Assembly (NCBI GenBank): GCA_937943045.1
Contig: CALEBN010000043.1
Span: 62,001 to 126,000 of the forward strand
Length of the DNA stretch: 64,000 nucleotides
Source: an uncultured Collinsella sp.
GTDB taxonomy: Bacteria > Actinomycetota > Coriobacteriia > Coriobacteriales > Coriobacteriaceae
Direction of reading: 5' to 3'
Shown here piece after piece: positions 53,597 to 61,860 of the stretch; position 1 is the first letter of the stretch; each line of letters begins with the position of its first letter. The notes under the pieces were generated by a model. It saw only the letters and a list, made by a program, of their open reading frames with translations, ran no database searches and was not told where the DNA came from. A program made the translations under genes and the position numbers.

Positions 53597-54742
53597 ATGC
53601 CTTGCAACCTAGAACCGTCGACCAAGCGCCACAAAGCGCAGGCCCGCATCGCCCTCCTATTCGTACTGATTGCGCTTGCGCTGACCGTACTTCCCACGGC
53701 GTCGTTCGCCGGCACAGACACCGCGGGCAACGTACTCGCAACCGAAGCTGACTCAAATCCGTCTGGCGCCGAGGGCGACCTGTACTGGGCTGGCCAAAGC
53801 CTTAACCTGGACGATGCCTCCATCGGCCGCGATATTATCGCGGCAGGCGACAGCCTATCGATTCGCGACTGCACCGTAGGCGGCGCCATTCGCCTGGCGG
53901 CGCGCACCATCGATATCTCCAAAACCGCAATCGATGGCAGCGTGACGGTAGCCGGTCAGCACGTCGTGCTCAACACCGGTAGCACCGCCAACTGTTTTTA
54001 CGCGATGGGCGATGCTGTTGCCCTGCGAGGCTCCACCAAGTCGGCAGCACTTGCAGGCGATACGGTGACCATCGACGGCACCGTCGAGGGCGATGTCGAG
54101 GTTTGGGCCGACAAGCTCGTCTTGGGCAAAAACGCCCGCATCACCGGCACCGTGAGCGCGCATGTTTCCGAGGACCCCGAGCGGGCCGAGGGCGCTCAGG
54201 TCGGAGCCCTCAAGATCGACCGTACCGAGAACGAGAACACCTCAACGATTAACGACACCATCGGCGGCATCGTCGCCGCGGCGCTTTCCACCTGCTTTGT
54301 CGCGATCCTCCTCGAGCTCGTCTTTCCGCGCGCGACCGCCAGCGCCGCCGGCATGCTTCGTCAACGACCTACCCCTCTGTGGGTGAGCGGTCTTTTGGGC
54401 ACGGTGGCCGCCGTTCCCGCCGTCCTGTTGCTCATCATCTCGATTGCAGGTCTGTCACTCGCCGGAGCTCTCATGTGCGCCGTGATCGGTATCGCTCTGG
54501 TCTCGGCGGCGTTTACGGGCACCGCGATCGCACGCATGATCGGACACAGCCAGAACCGCTACGCCATGGCCGCCGTGGGCGGTATCGCCGCGGGCGCACT
54601 CACGGCACTTCCCCTTATGGGCAGCTTTGTCAGCGGCGTAGCCTTCGTCTTTACGCTCGGCTACGTCATCCAGATCATCTGGCGCAACGCCCGCCTCAAG
54701 CCGCAGCAGGCCGCCAACACTCCGGGCCTTCCCTCCGCCTAG
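53597..54742 (+). CDS. Exported bactofilin-like membrane protein
   Basis: A 381-residue protein starting at 53597 (AAGGA at six bases). A signal peptide (IALLFVLIALALTVLPTASFA) is followed by repeated short strands ending in Gly/Asp (DASIGRDIIAAGDSLSI, DCTVGGAIRLAARTI, GTVEGDVEVWADKLVL), the right-handed beta-helix style of polymer-forming bactofilin proteins. From residue ~225 three or four hydrophobic segments follow. Bactofilins are usually cytoplasmic, so an exported one with a membrane tail is a variant. Substrate or role unknown. Confidence 0.75.
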   Translation: MPCNLEPSTKRHKAQARIALLFVLIALALTVLPTASFAGTDTAGNVLATEADSNPSGAEGDLYWAGQSLNLDDASIGRDIIAAGDSLSIRDCTVGGAIRLAARTIDISKTAIDGSVTVAGQHVVLNTGSTANCFYAMGDAVALRGSTKSAALAGDTVTIDGTVEGDVEVWADKLVLGKNARITGTVSAHVSEDPERAEGAQVGALKIDRTENENTSTINDTIGGIVAAALSTCFVAILLELVFPRATASAAGMLRQRPTPLWVSGLLGTVAAVPAVLLLIISIAGLSLAGALMCAVIGIALVSAAFTGTAIARMIGHSQNRYAMAAVGGIAAGALTALPLMGSFVSGVAFVFTLGYVIQIIWRNARLKPQQAANTPGLPSA

Positions 54743-54748
54743 CCGTCG

Positions 54749-54781
54749 CCCCCACAAAGGGGACAGGCACCTTTGTGGGGG
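54749..54781. repeat. GGGGACAGG palindrome
   Basis: cccccacaaagg (54749-54760) pairs with cctttgtggggg (54770-54781), enclosing GGACAGGCA. It is the same type as 12265, 14599 and 16210 and lies between convergent genes. Confidence 0.85.
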
Positions 54782-54810
54782 TGCAGACCAACTCAATCCC
54801 TGTGCACCAA

Positions 54811-54846
54811 AAAGGGCACCGACCACGATGGTCGGCGCCCTTTCTT
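54811..54846. terminator. Bidirectional terminator between convergent genes
   Basis: aaagggcaccgacca pairs with tggtcggcgcccttt (one mismatch) over three bases. A and T runs flank it, serving the bactofilin-like gene and typA. Confidence 0.9.
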
Positions 54847-54870
54847 GTTAGTCGCTATAAAGCCCAGCGC

Positions 54871-56709
54871 TTATTTGTTGACCTGACCGGCGCGGACGGC
54901 GGCCTTCTTGCGGTCGGTGGCATTGAGCAGACGCTTGCGCAGGCGGATGTTCTTGGGAGTGATCTCCACCAGCTCGTCGTCGGCGATGTACTCCAGCGCC
55001 TCCTCCAGCGAGAAGGTGCGGGGCGGCACCAGCTGGACGGAGATATCGGAGGTCGAGGAACGCTGGTTGCCCAGGTTCTTGGTACGGGCGATGTTGACGA
55101 CCATGTCGCCGGCCTTGCTGCGCTCGCCCACGATCATGCCCTCGTAGCATTCGGTACCCGGCTCAACAAACAGCTGGCCGCGCTCCTGCAGCGTGCCCAG
55201 AGCGTAGGCAACGGCCTTCTCGGTGGTCATGGAGATCATGGCGCCGTTCTGGCGGTTGCCGATCTCGCCGGCATAGGGGCCGTACTCCAGGAAGGTGTGG
55301 TAGAACACCCCCTCGCCGTGAGTGACGTTCATGATGCGGTTCTTAAGACCCATGATGCCGCGGGTCGGGATCTTAAACTCGAGGTGCGTCACGATACCCG
55401 AGGTATCCATGCTCGTCATGATGCCGCCGGAGGTGCCGAAGACCTCAACGACCTTGCCCGAATACTCGTCCGGGCACTCGACGACGGCCTGCTCGACGGG
55501 CTCCATCTTATTGCCGTTCTCGTCCTTCTTAAACAGAACGCGGGGACGGCCGACCTGGAACTCAAAGCCCTCGCGACGCATGGACTCCATCAGGACGGAC
55601 AGGTGCAGAATGCCGCGGCCCGAGACCTCGACGCCGCTCTTGTCCTCGAGCTCCTCGATCTTCATGGTCACGTTGTTCTCGGCCTCGTTGAACAGGCGCT
55701 CCTTGAGCTGACGGGCACCCACGATGTCGCCGTCGCGGCCGACGAGCGGGGAGGTCGAAGCCTCAAATACGATGGACAGGGTCGGCGGGTCGATCTCGAT
55801 GGGCTCGAGCTCGACAGGGTTCTCGGGATCGGTGTAGACATCGCCGATATCGGTGCGGTCAATACCCACGACAGCAGCGATATCGCCGGCGCCGACTTCC
55901 TGGCACTCGGTACGACCCAGGTAGTCGAAAGTAAAGAGCTGCTTGACGGTAGCGGTAGCGCTGGAACCGTCGTTCTTGACGACCAGGATCTGATCGCCCT
56001 GGTGGATGGCGCCGGAGTACACACGGCCGATACCGATGCGGCCGACGAAGTTGGAGTGGTCGATGGTCACACACTGCATGGCCAGCGGGGCGTTCTCGTC
56101 AACCTCGGGCGCGGGCATGTCATCGATGATCATATCGAGCAGCGGATACATATCCATGTTGCCGTCGTTGGGATCAAGGCGGGCAAAGCCATTCATGGCG
56201 CTGGCGTAGACCACGTGCTCCATGGCGAACTCAAGCTGGTCGTCGGTGGCACCCAGGTCGGCCATAAGGTCCAGGCAGTCGTTGTAGGCCTTCTCGGGGT
56301 TGGCGCCCGGACGGTCGATCTTGTTGATGACGATCATGATCTTGAGGCCGGTGTCGATGGCGTGACGCAGCACGAAGCGGGTCTGGGGCATGGGGCCCTC
56401 AAAGGCATCGACCAGCAGCAGTGCGCCGTCGGCCATACGCAGCACGCGCTCGACCTCGCCGCCAAAGTCGGCGTGGCCCGGGGTGTCGATGACGTTGATC
56501 TTAACGTCCTTGTACTCGATAGAGATGTTCTTGGCGAGAATCGTAATGCCGCGCTCGCGCTCCTGGTCGTTAGAATCCAGGACGCGGTCCTCGACCTGCT
56601 GGTTGGCACGGAAGGCGTCCGTGGCACGCAGGAGCTTGTCGACCATCGTCGTCTTGCCGTGGTCGACGTGAGCGATGATGGCGATGTTCCTCAGATTGTC
56701 TACGCGCAT
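54871..56709 (-). CDS. typA: Ribosome-associated GTPase TypA/BipA
   Basis: A 612-residue translational GTPase involved in ribosome assembly and stress. The G domain has IAIIAHVDHGKTTMVDKLL, RGITILAKN, DTPGHADFGGEV and NKIDRPGANP. EF-G-like domains follow, and the C-terminal region of the family closes it (SLEEALEYIADDELVEITP, then RLRKRLL). A ribosome site (AGGGGA) precedes the ATG. It is a single-gene unit ending at the bidirectional terminator. Confidence 0.98.
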   Translation of the reverse strand: MRVDNLRNIAIIAHVDHGKTTMVDKLLRATDAFRANQQVEDRVLDSNDQERERGITILAKNISIEYKDVKINVIDTPGHADFGGEVERVLRMADGALLLVDAFEGPMPQTRFVLRHAIDTGLKIMIVINKIDRPGANPEKAYNDCLDLMADLGATDDQLEFAMEHVVYASAMNGFARLDPNDGNMDMYPLLDMIIDDMPAPEVDENAPLAMQCVTIDHSNFVGRIGIGRVYSGAIHQGDQILVVKNDGSSATATVKQLFTFDYLGRTECQEVGAGDIAAVVGIDRTDIGDVYTDPENPVELEPIEIDPPTLSIVFEASTSPLVGRDGDIVGARQLKERLFNEAENNVTMKIEELEDKSGVEVSGRGILHLSVLMESMRREGFEFQVGRPRVLFKKDENGNKMEPVEQAVVECPDEYSGKVVEVFGTSGGIMTSMDTSGIVTHLEFKIPTRGIMGLKNRIMNVTHGEGVFYHTFLEYGPYAGEIGNRQNGAMISMTTEKAVAYALGTLQERGQLFVEPGTECYEGMIVGERSKAGDMVVNIARTKNLGNQRSSTSDISVQLVPPRTFSLEEALEYIADDELVEITPKNIRLRKRLLNATDRKKAAVRAGQVNK

Positions 56710-56826
56710 GTAGTTCCCCTATCTTCTATCTATATACAACCGGCACGCGTATGCGACCCGCCCAGTAACACAACGCTCGGCGGGAATTTTGAGCCTTTTA
56801 CCGAAAACTCGTTTATTTTAGCGATT

Positions 56827-57276
56827 TTAGATAAGAGGGGTTTCCTCGCCTGCAGGTTCAGGGTCGCTCCACATAAAACCATCGCCGGCGCCCACACCCT
56901 CGTACAGTACGTATGCCGAAAAGCCGCTCTCGAGCGTCGTCTCAAAGAAACTCACAAGCAGGGCGTCATGGTAGCCGCCATCGATCTCGACACAACCGGT
57001 GTAGCCGATGGCGTAACGGGCGATGCGACCCAGGCCCTCGTCCTTAAGGCCCATCTTGTGCTCGGAGATAAAGTTGGTGGCAGCCTCGAGGCATGCCTCC
57101 TCGCCGTCCTCGTCGAGTGCCGCCAGATAGCGGTTGGACGCGGCGTCTTCGATCGCAACGACAACGCCGGGGTTCTCACCAGCGGCCAGATCGTCTAAAA
57201 ATGCCCCGATGAGGTCGCACACCATGGCGTCGAGCTCGGCGGAGACGTTTCCGGCGTCCTGCATATCCTGTGCCAT
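56827..57276 (-). CDS. Unknown acidic protein
   Basis: Not recognised. 149 residues, strongly acidic, no membrane segment or signal. It has an N-terminal helical region (SAELDAMVCDLIGAFLDDLA), alternating strands (NPGVVVAIEDA, CVEIDGGYHDALLVSFFETT, FSAYVLYEGVG) and an acidic C-terminus. AAGGT precedes the ATG at seven bases. It lies 30 bases after the two-helix protein, so it may be in its transcript. Codon use matches the neighbours, so it is likely real. Confidence 0.65.
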   Translation of the reverse strand: MAQDMQDAGNVSAELDAMVCDLIGAFLDDLAAGENPGVVVAIEDAASNRYLAALDEDGEEACLEAATNFISEHKMGLKDEGLGRIARYAIGYTGCVEIDGGYHDALLVSFFETTLESGFSAYVLYEGVGAGDGFMWSDPEPAGEETPLI

Positions 57277-57306
57277 TTTTAGACCTTCCCATCGAGTCCG
57301 GCGTCG

Positions 57307-57696
57307 TTACATCTCTTGTGCCTCGGCAGCGATCTTGGCGGCGGCGTCGCGGGCGCGCATCATATCGGCGGCGCGCTTATCGAGTACCTTGATCTGGTTA
57401 GTCAGCATCACGGCATCGACCACGCCCCAGATGACCAAGCCCGTCGAAATCGAAAACCCAAGCGCACCAACTGTACCACGAAGGCGCGATGAGATTACCG
57501 CGACAAGTGTGGAGGCGGCAACCATCTTGATGAAGGAGGCACGGCGCTCGCGAAGTGTGCGGGCCTGCGTCACATAGGCAATGCGTGCGGCCTCGGATGC
57601 CTCCGAGCGCATCTGGGCCTCGCGGGCAATGGCGGCGGCCTCGGCTGAAACGCCGCGACTCATCAGTGCACACTCCGTCTCATGGCTACTCGTCAT
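57307..57696 (-). CDS. Unknown two-helix membrane protein
   Basis: Not recognised. 129 residues: an Ala/Glu/Arg-rich N-terminal helix (AAAIAREAQMRSEASEAARI), two hydrophobic segments (MVAASTLVAVISS and GALGFSISTGLVIWGVVDAVML), and a charged Ala-rich C-terminal helix. The ATG at 57694-57696 directly abuts the stop of the bifunctional nuclease gene, so translation is coupled. A shorter start (MSRGVSAEAA) is possible. Confidence 0.65.
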   Translation of the reverse strand: MTSSHETECALMSRGVSAEAAAIAREAQMRSEASEAARIAYVTQARTLRERRASFIKMVAASTLVAVISSRLRGTVGALGFSISTGLVIWGVVDAVMLTNQIKVLDKRAADMMRARDAAAKIAAEAQEM

Positions 57697-58197
57697 TTAA
57701 AAATCATCGGGCGAGAGCGTATGGACGAACTCGTCGAACTTCTCAAATTCCTGCTCGTCATCGACTTCCTCGGCAACCGGAGAGACGGTCCCCAGGCGGT
57801 TCATGATGTCGTCCTCAACAAACATGGGAGCATTGCTGCGCACGGCGAGGGCGATGGCATCGCTCGGACGCGCATCGATCCTATGCTCGTTGCTGTCGGC
57901 CAAAACAACGACCGTCGCATAGAACACGGGAGGCTCGGCACGGACAATCTCGATGCGCTCGAGTTTTGCATCCAGGGCATCAAGCGTGTCGAGCAGCAGG
58001 TCATGGGCGATCGGGCGCTCGGCACGACCGCTGTCGATACCGCGGCTAATAGCCGCAGCCTCAAACGAACCAGTTTGGATAGAAAGGGAGCGCAGCGGCG
58101 CAGGGGAGTCCGATTTGCTGCAGCGCTCGCGAAGTACGATAAGCGATGGCACGGGACCGGCGGCCATGACGATGGTCTCTATGTCGACACGAACCAT
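57697..58197 (-). CDS. Bifunctional nuclease family protein (BFN, DUF151)
   Basis: A 166-residue protein of the BFN family, some members of which show DNase and RNase activity. VRVDIETIVMAAGPVPSLIVLRE at the N-terminus, then the family core AVFYATVVVLADSNEH, IDARPSDAIALAVRSNAPMFVEDDIM. Start 58197 has GGAGG at six bases. An acidic C-terminal tail (EVDDEQEFEKFDEFV) follows. First gene of a possible three-gene unit. Confidence 0.87.
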   Translation of the reverse strand: MVRVDIETIVMAAGPVPSLIVLRERCSKSDSPAPLRSLSIQTGSFEAAAISRGIDSGRAERPIAHDLLLDTLDALDAKLERIEIVRAEPPVFYATVVVLADSNEHRIDARPSDAIALAVRSNAPMFVEDDIMNRLGTVSPVAEEVDDEQEFEKFDEFVHTLSPDDF

Positions 58198-58312
58198 GGA
58201 ACACCTCCGGTACGTAGCGGTTAACACGCGGCGCCTTCGCCGCATTGAATAGCTATACTACCCAATCTTTCGCACAGCACACAAAACCAAAATGAGTTTT
58301 ATCACACACAAG

Positions 58313-58342
58313 AAAAAAGCCCCGAGGCCATGCCTCGAGGCT
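58313..58342 (-). terminator. Terminator after the tRNA cluster
   Basis: On the minus strand agcctcgaggc pairs with gcctcggggct and is followed by TTTTTT. Confidence 0.8.
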
Positions 58343-58356
58343 CTTCACAGTTTTGA

Positions 58357-58433
58357 TGGTGGACCTGACAAGATTCGAACTTGTGACCTCCCGGTTATCA
58401 GCCGGACGCTCTAACCAACTGAGCTACAGGTCC
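58357..58433 (-). tRNA. tRNA-Ile (GAT), copy 1
   Basis: The minus strand begins ggacctgtagctcagttggt. The anticodon loop in ccggctgataaccgg carries GAT. T arm caagttcgaatcttg; acceptor caggtcc; discriminator A and CCA encoded. Identical to the copy at 58581. Confidence 0.95.
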
Positions 58434-58437
58434 ATCA

Positions 58438-58513
58438 TGGTGGAGGTTAGGGGGATCGAACCCCTGACCTCAGGCTTGCAAAGCCCGCGCTCTCCCAGCT
58501 GAGCTAAACCCCC
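58438..58513 (-). tRNA. tRNA-Ala (TGC)
   Basis: The minus strand begins gggggtttagctcagctggg. The anticodon loop in gggctttgcaagcc carries TGC. T arm caggggttcgatccccct; CCA encoded. It lies four bases before tRNA-Ile copy 1. Confidence 0.95.
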
Positions 58514-58524
58514 ACGGAGACAGT

Positions 58525-58569
58525 AATAAACACCCCAGCGGCGACTCGGCTCTCGCTGGGGTGTTTATT
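58525..58569 (-). terminator. Perfect palindrome between tRNA genes
   Basis: aataaacaccccagcg (58525-58540) pairs perfectly with 58554-58569 over 13 bases. It lies after the upstream tRNA-Ile and before tRNA-Ala, so it probably separates their transcripts. Confidence 0.8.
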
Positions 58570-58580
58570 GCGAAAGAAAG

Positions 58581-58657
58581 TGGTGGACCTGACAAGATTC
58601 GAACTTGTGACCTCCCGGTTATCAGCCGGACGCTCTAACCAACTGAGCTACAGGTCC
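58581..58657 (-). tRNA. tRNA-Ile (GAT), copy 2
   Basis: Same sequence as copy 1 over the whole gene including CCA. It has its own terminator, which suggests duplication of a transcription unit rather than simple tandem repeat. Confidence 0.95.
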
Positions 58658-58703
58658 ATCGCGCAAGGGATATATTAGACGAGTCGTTACGCGCGCGTCA
58701 ACA

Positions 58704-58891
58704 ACTTTTTTGAAAATCTTTGGAGGGTGTTCGCCCCGGCCGCACGGCGGCATGTGAAGTCGCCTGCTCGGACAGTCCTGACTCGCGCAGAGAGCACATT
58801 AAGTGCTCTCCGGCTCGTGCGGAACTCGCGATCGACTTCACATGCCGCCGTGCGGCCGGGGCGAACGCGAGTCCCGAGGTTTTCAAAAAAG
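58704..58891. repeat. Very long inverted repeat
   Basis: Inner arms 58729-58762 and 58833-58866 are perfectly complementary over 34 bases, starting gttcgccccggccgcacggc. Pairing extends imperfectly outward to 58704 and 58891 (ttttttgaaaa with ttttcaaaaaa). The 70-base loop has its own agagcac/gtgctct hairpin. It lies between the tRNA cluster and gyrA's 3' end. Confidence 0.92.
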
Positions 58892-58957
58892 CGGTCGGCG
58901 CGCAGTGCGCCGACCGCCGATATATGGGGTCTGATATTTTCTACCAGCTAGGGCCTC

Positions 58958-61705
58958 TTACTCGTCTAGGAGATCCTCTGGCATGTCGTTGCCGTCGCCT
59001 AGGTCGACTGGGGTATTTTCGGCATCGACCGTTGCCTCGGCCTCGGCGCCTTCGCCTTCGGGCTTTTCCTTAGCTGCCGTCATGCGGGCGACAGCGCACA
59101 CACGGTCGTTGTCGTCGACGGTCATCATCTTGACGCCCTGGGTGGCTCGGCCGGTCTGGCTAATCTCATCGGTCTTGACGCGAATGACCGTCGCGCCTTC
59201 CGTCACGATGAACAGCTCGTGCTGCGGACCCACCGTCTTCATGGCCGCGAGGTTTCCCTTACGCTCGGTCATCTGGATGGTGTAGACGCCCTGACCGCCG
59301 CGGTTCTGCTCCGGATAGTCCGCGACCGGCGTGCGCTTGCCGTAGCCGCGCTCGGTGATGACAAACAGGTCGCCGTTGCCGTTGGTAACCTCCATATCCA
59401 AAACGCTCACGCCGTCCTTCATGCTAATACCGCGAACGCCGCTGGTGTCGCGTCCCGTGGCGCGAACCTGGTCCTCGGGGAACATGATCGCCTTGCCCGC
59501 AGTGGTGGCCAGGATGATCTTGTCGCCCTCGCGCACACGGCGCACGGCGAGCAGCGCGTCGTCGTCTCTCAGATTGATGGCGATCAGGCCATCACGGCGG
59601 CTGCGGTCGTAAGCGCTCATCACGGTCTTCTTGACCATGCCGCTCTTGGTGGCAAACATCAGGTACTCGTCGGCGGGGAACTCGCGGCAGCTGATGACGC
59701 TCGCGATCTTCTCGCCTTCCTCAAAGGGCAGCAGGTTGACGATCGCGGTGCCACGCGCCTGGCGCGTACCCACCGGCAGCTCGTGTACCTTCAGGCGGTA
59801 GACCTTGCCCTTGCTCGAGAAGAACAGCACGTACTCGTGCGTGGATGCGATAAACATCTCGTCGATGACGTCGTCCTCTTTAAGGTTGACGCCCGACACG
59901 CCCTTGCCGCCGCGCTTCTGGGCGCGGTAGGCAGCCACCGGGATGCGCTTCACGTAGCCGGTGTGGGTGATGGTCACGACCATGTCCTCGTCGGCGATGA
60001 GGTCCTCGACATCCAGATCCTTTTCGACATGGCTGATCTCGGTGCGGCGTTTGTCGCCGAACTTTTTCGAAATCTCACGCATCTCCTCCTTGATGACGCC
60101 CAGGATCTTCTCCTCATGCGCCAGCAGGTCCTCGTAGTAGGCAATGGCGCGGCGCAGACCGTCCAGCTCTTCCTGGATCTTGTCGCGCTCCAGGCCAGTC
60201 AGGCGGCGCAGCTTCATCTCGAGGATGGCCGTGGTCTGCTCGGGCGTAAAGCCAAAGCGCTCGATCAGGCGGCCGCTTGCCTCGGAGTCGGTCTGCGAGG
60301 AACGGATAATGCTGATGACCTCGTCGATATGGTCGAGAGCCATCAAGTAGCCCTCGAGGATATGGGCACGCGCCTGGGCCTTCTTAAGGTCAAAGCGAGT
60401 GCGGCGGGTAACGACGTCGACCTGGTGGTCGATGTAGTGCTGCAGCATCTCGCGCAGGCTCAGGCATTTGGGAACGCCATTGACGAGCGCCAAGTTGTTG
60501 GCGCCAAAAGTCGTCTGCAGCGAGGTGTACTTATACAGGTTGTTGAGCACGACCTGCGGAATGACGCCCTTCTTGAGCTCGATGACCAGACGGATGCCCT
60601 TTTGGTTGGACTCGTCGCGCATGTCCGAGATGCCCTCGATGCGCTTGTCGTTCACGAGCTGGGCGATCTTCTCCTGCAGGGTGCCCTTGTTGACCATGTA
60701 AGGGATCTCGGTAAAGACCAGGCGGCTGCGACCGGTCTTGGTGGATTCCACGTGAGCCTTGGCACGCACGGTAATGGAGCCGCGACCGGTCTCGTAGCTC
60801 TGCCTAATGCCGGCGCTGCCCATGATGATGGCGCCGGTGGGGAAGTCCGGACCGGGCATGATCTGCATAAGCTCGTCGACGGTGGCGTCGGGATTGTCGA
60901 TCAGGTAGCAGGTGGCCTCGATCGCCTCGGTGAGGTTATGCGGGGCGATATTGGTGGCCATGCCGACGGCGATGCCCTGACTACCGTTGACCAGCAGGTT
61001 GGGAAAGCGCGCGGGCAGCGCCACGGGCTCGGCGAGCGACTCGTCGTAGTTGGGCTGCCAGTCGACGGTATCCTTTTGCAGGTCGCGCAGCAGCTCCATG
61101 GCAGGCTTTGCCAGGCGGCTCTCGGTATAACGCATGGCCGCCGCGCCGTCGCCATCGATGTTGCCGAAGTTGCCGTGGCCATCGATGAGCGGTGTGCGCA
61201 TGGAGAACCACTGCGCCAGACGAACCATGGCCTCGTAAACCGCGGAGTCACCGTGCGGATGGTACTTGCCGATAACTTCGCCGACCGTCCAGGCCGACTT
61301 CTTATGCGGGCGGTTGGGGTAGATGCCGCTCTCGTTCATGGCGTACAGGATGCGGCGGTGCACCGGCTTTAGGCCGTCGCGCACGTCCGGCAGGGCGCGC
61401 GCCGTGATGACCGACATCGAGTACTCGATGAACGACTGCTTCATCTCGCGGCCGAACTCCGAAATCTGGAGCTGACCGCCGTTGATATCCTCGCCGGCCG
61501 AGGCGCCACGATCGACCGCACCGAAGCTCTCCTCGAGCTCGGCGTCGTCATCCTCATCCTCTTCATCCTCGGCGTCGGGGTTATAGGAATCCGGATCGCC
61601 GTCCTCGCCCTGCTCAGCGCGGGCGAGCAGGCGCTTCAGATCATCGGGCATGCCGGCGTCGCCGGCCTCGTCCATACCCTCGTTGTTGTTGATATCGTCT
61701 GCCAC
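58958..61705 (-). CDS. gyrA: DNA gyrase subunit A with acidic N-terminal extension
   Basis: Breakage-reunion subunit of gyrase. Of 915 residues, the usual N-terminus (EMKQSFIEYSMSVITARALP) begins only at residue 87. An acidic extension rich in Asp/Glu precedes it and is genuinely translated, since GTG 61705 has GGAGG at six bases. Catalytic Tyr-193 is in AAMRYTES. The quinolone region reads HGDSAVYEAMV: Ser-154 and Glu-158 correspond to E. coli 83 and 87. Six beta-pinwheel blades and the GyrA box (QKRGGKG) follow, then a second acidic tail. Confidence 0.98.
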   Translation of the reverse strand: MADDINNNEGMDEAGDAGMPDDLKRLLARAEQGEDGDPDSYNPDAEDEEDEDDDAELEESFGAVDRGASAGEDINGGQLQISEFGREMKQSFIEYSMSVITARALPDVRDGLKPVHRRILYAMNESGIYPNRPHKKSAWTVGEVIGKYHPHGDSAVYEAMVRLAQWFSMRTPLIDGHGNFGNIDGDGAAAMRYTESRLAKPAMELLRDLQKDTVDWQPNYDESLAEPVALPARFPNLLVNGSQGIAVGMATNIAPHNLTEAIEATCYLIDNPDATVDELMQIMPGPDFPTGAIIMGSAGIRQSYETGRGSITVRAKAHVESTKTGRSRLVFTEIPYMVNKGTLQEKIAQLVNDKRIEGISDMRDESNQKGIRLVIELKKGVIPQVVLNNLYKYTSLQTTFGANNLALVNGVPKCLSLREMLQHYIDHQVDVVTRRTRFDLKKAQARAHILEGYLMALDHIDEVISIIRSSQTDSEASGRLIERFGFTPEQTTAILEMKLRRLTGLERDKIQEELDGLRRAIAYYEDLLAHEEKILGVIKEEMREISKKFGDKRRTEISHVEKDLDVEDLIADEDMVVTITHTGYVKRIPVAAYRAQKRGGKGVSGVNLKEDDVIDEMFIASTHEYVLFFSSKGKVYRLKVHELPVGTRQARGTAIVNLLPFEEGEKIASVISCREFPADEYLMFATKSGMVKKTVMSAYDRSRRDGLIAINLRDDDALLAVRRVREGDKIILATTAGKAIMFPEDQVRATGRDTSGVRGISMKDGVSVLDMEVTNGNGDLFVITERGYGKRTPVADYPEQNRGGQGVYTIQMTERKGNLAAMKTVGPQHELFIVTEGATVIRVKTDEISQTGRATQGVKMMTVDDNDRVCAVARMTAAKEKPEGEGAEAEATVDAENTPVDLGDGNDMPEDLLDE

Positions 61706-61753
61706 GTTACCTCCTCATGGTTTGCGTGGTCCATTAGTTCCCTACCACGGAGA

Positions 61754-61854
61754 CGGCTTTTCCAGGTGCCGCAGATTCGCCCGAAAGAGGAGGGAAGCGT
61801 ACTTGGGTACGCGACCGACGATTGAGGGCGAAGGTGCGGTGGCTGGGAAAGCCG
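61754..61854. repeat. Conserved-core hairpin, copy 2
   Basis: Arms 61754-61782 (cggcttttccaggtgccgc start) and 61826-61854 pair over most of 29 bases. The 43-base core 61783-61825 matches the core at 44702-44744 at 39 positions. The hairpin lies between gyrB and gyrA, just after the gyrB stop. Confidence 0.88.
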
Positions 61855-61860
61855 CGGGGA

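Noticed and set aside
54379..57198. 939-codon open frame spanning the bactofilin-like gene end, a terminator and typA on the opposite strand
   Set aside because: It crosses two clear genes and a bidirectional terminator in the wrong frame.
59219..61372. 717-codon open frame antisense to gyrA
   Set aside because: It mirrors gyrA codons; no start signal or recognisable domain.
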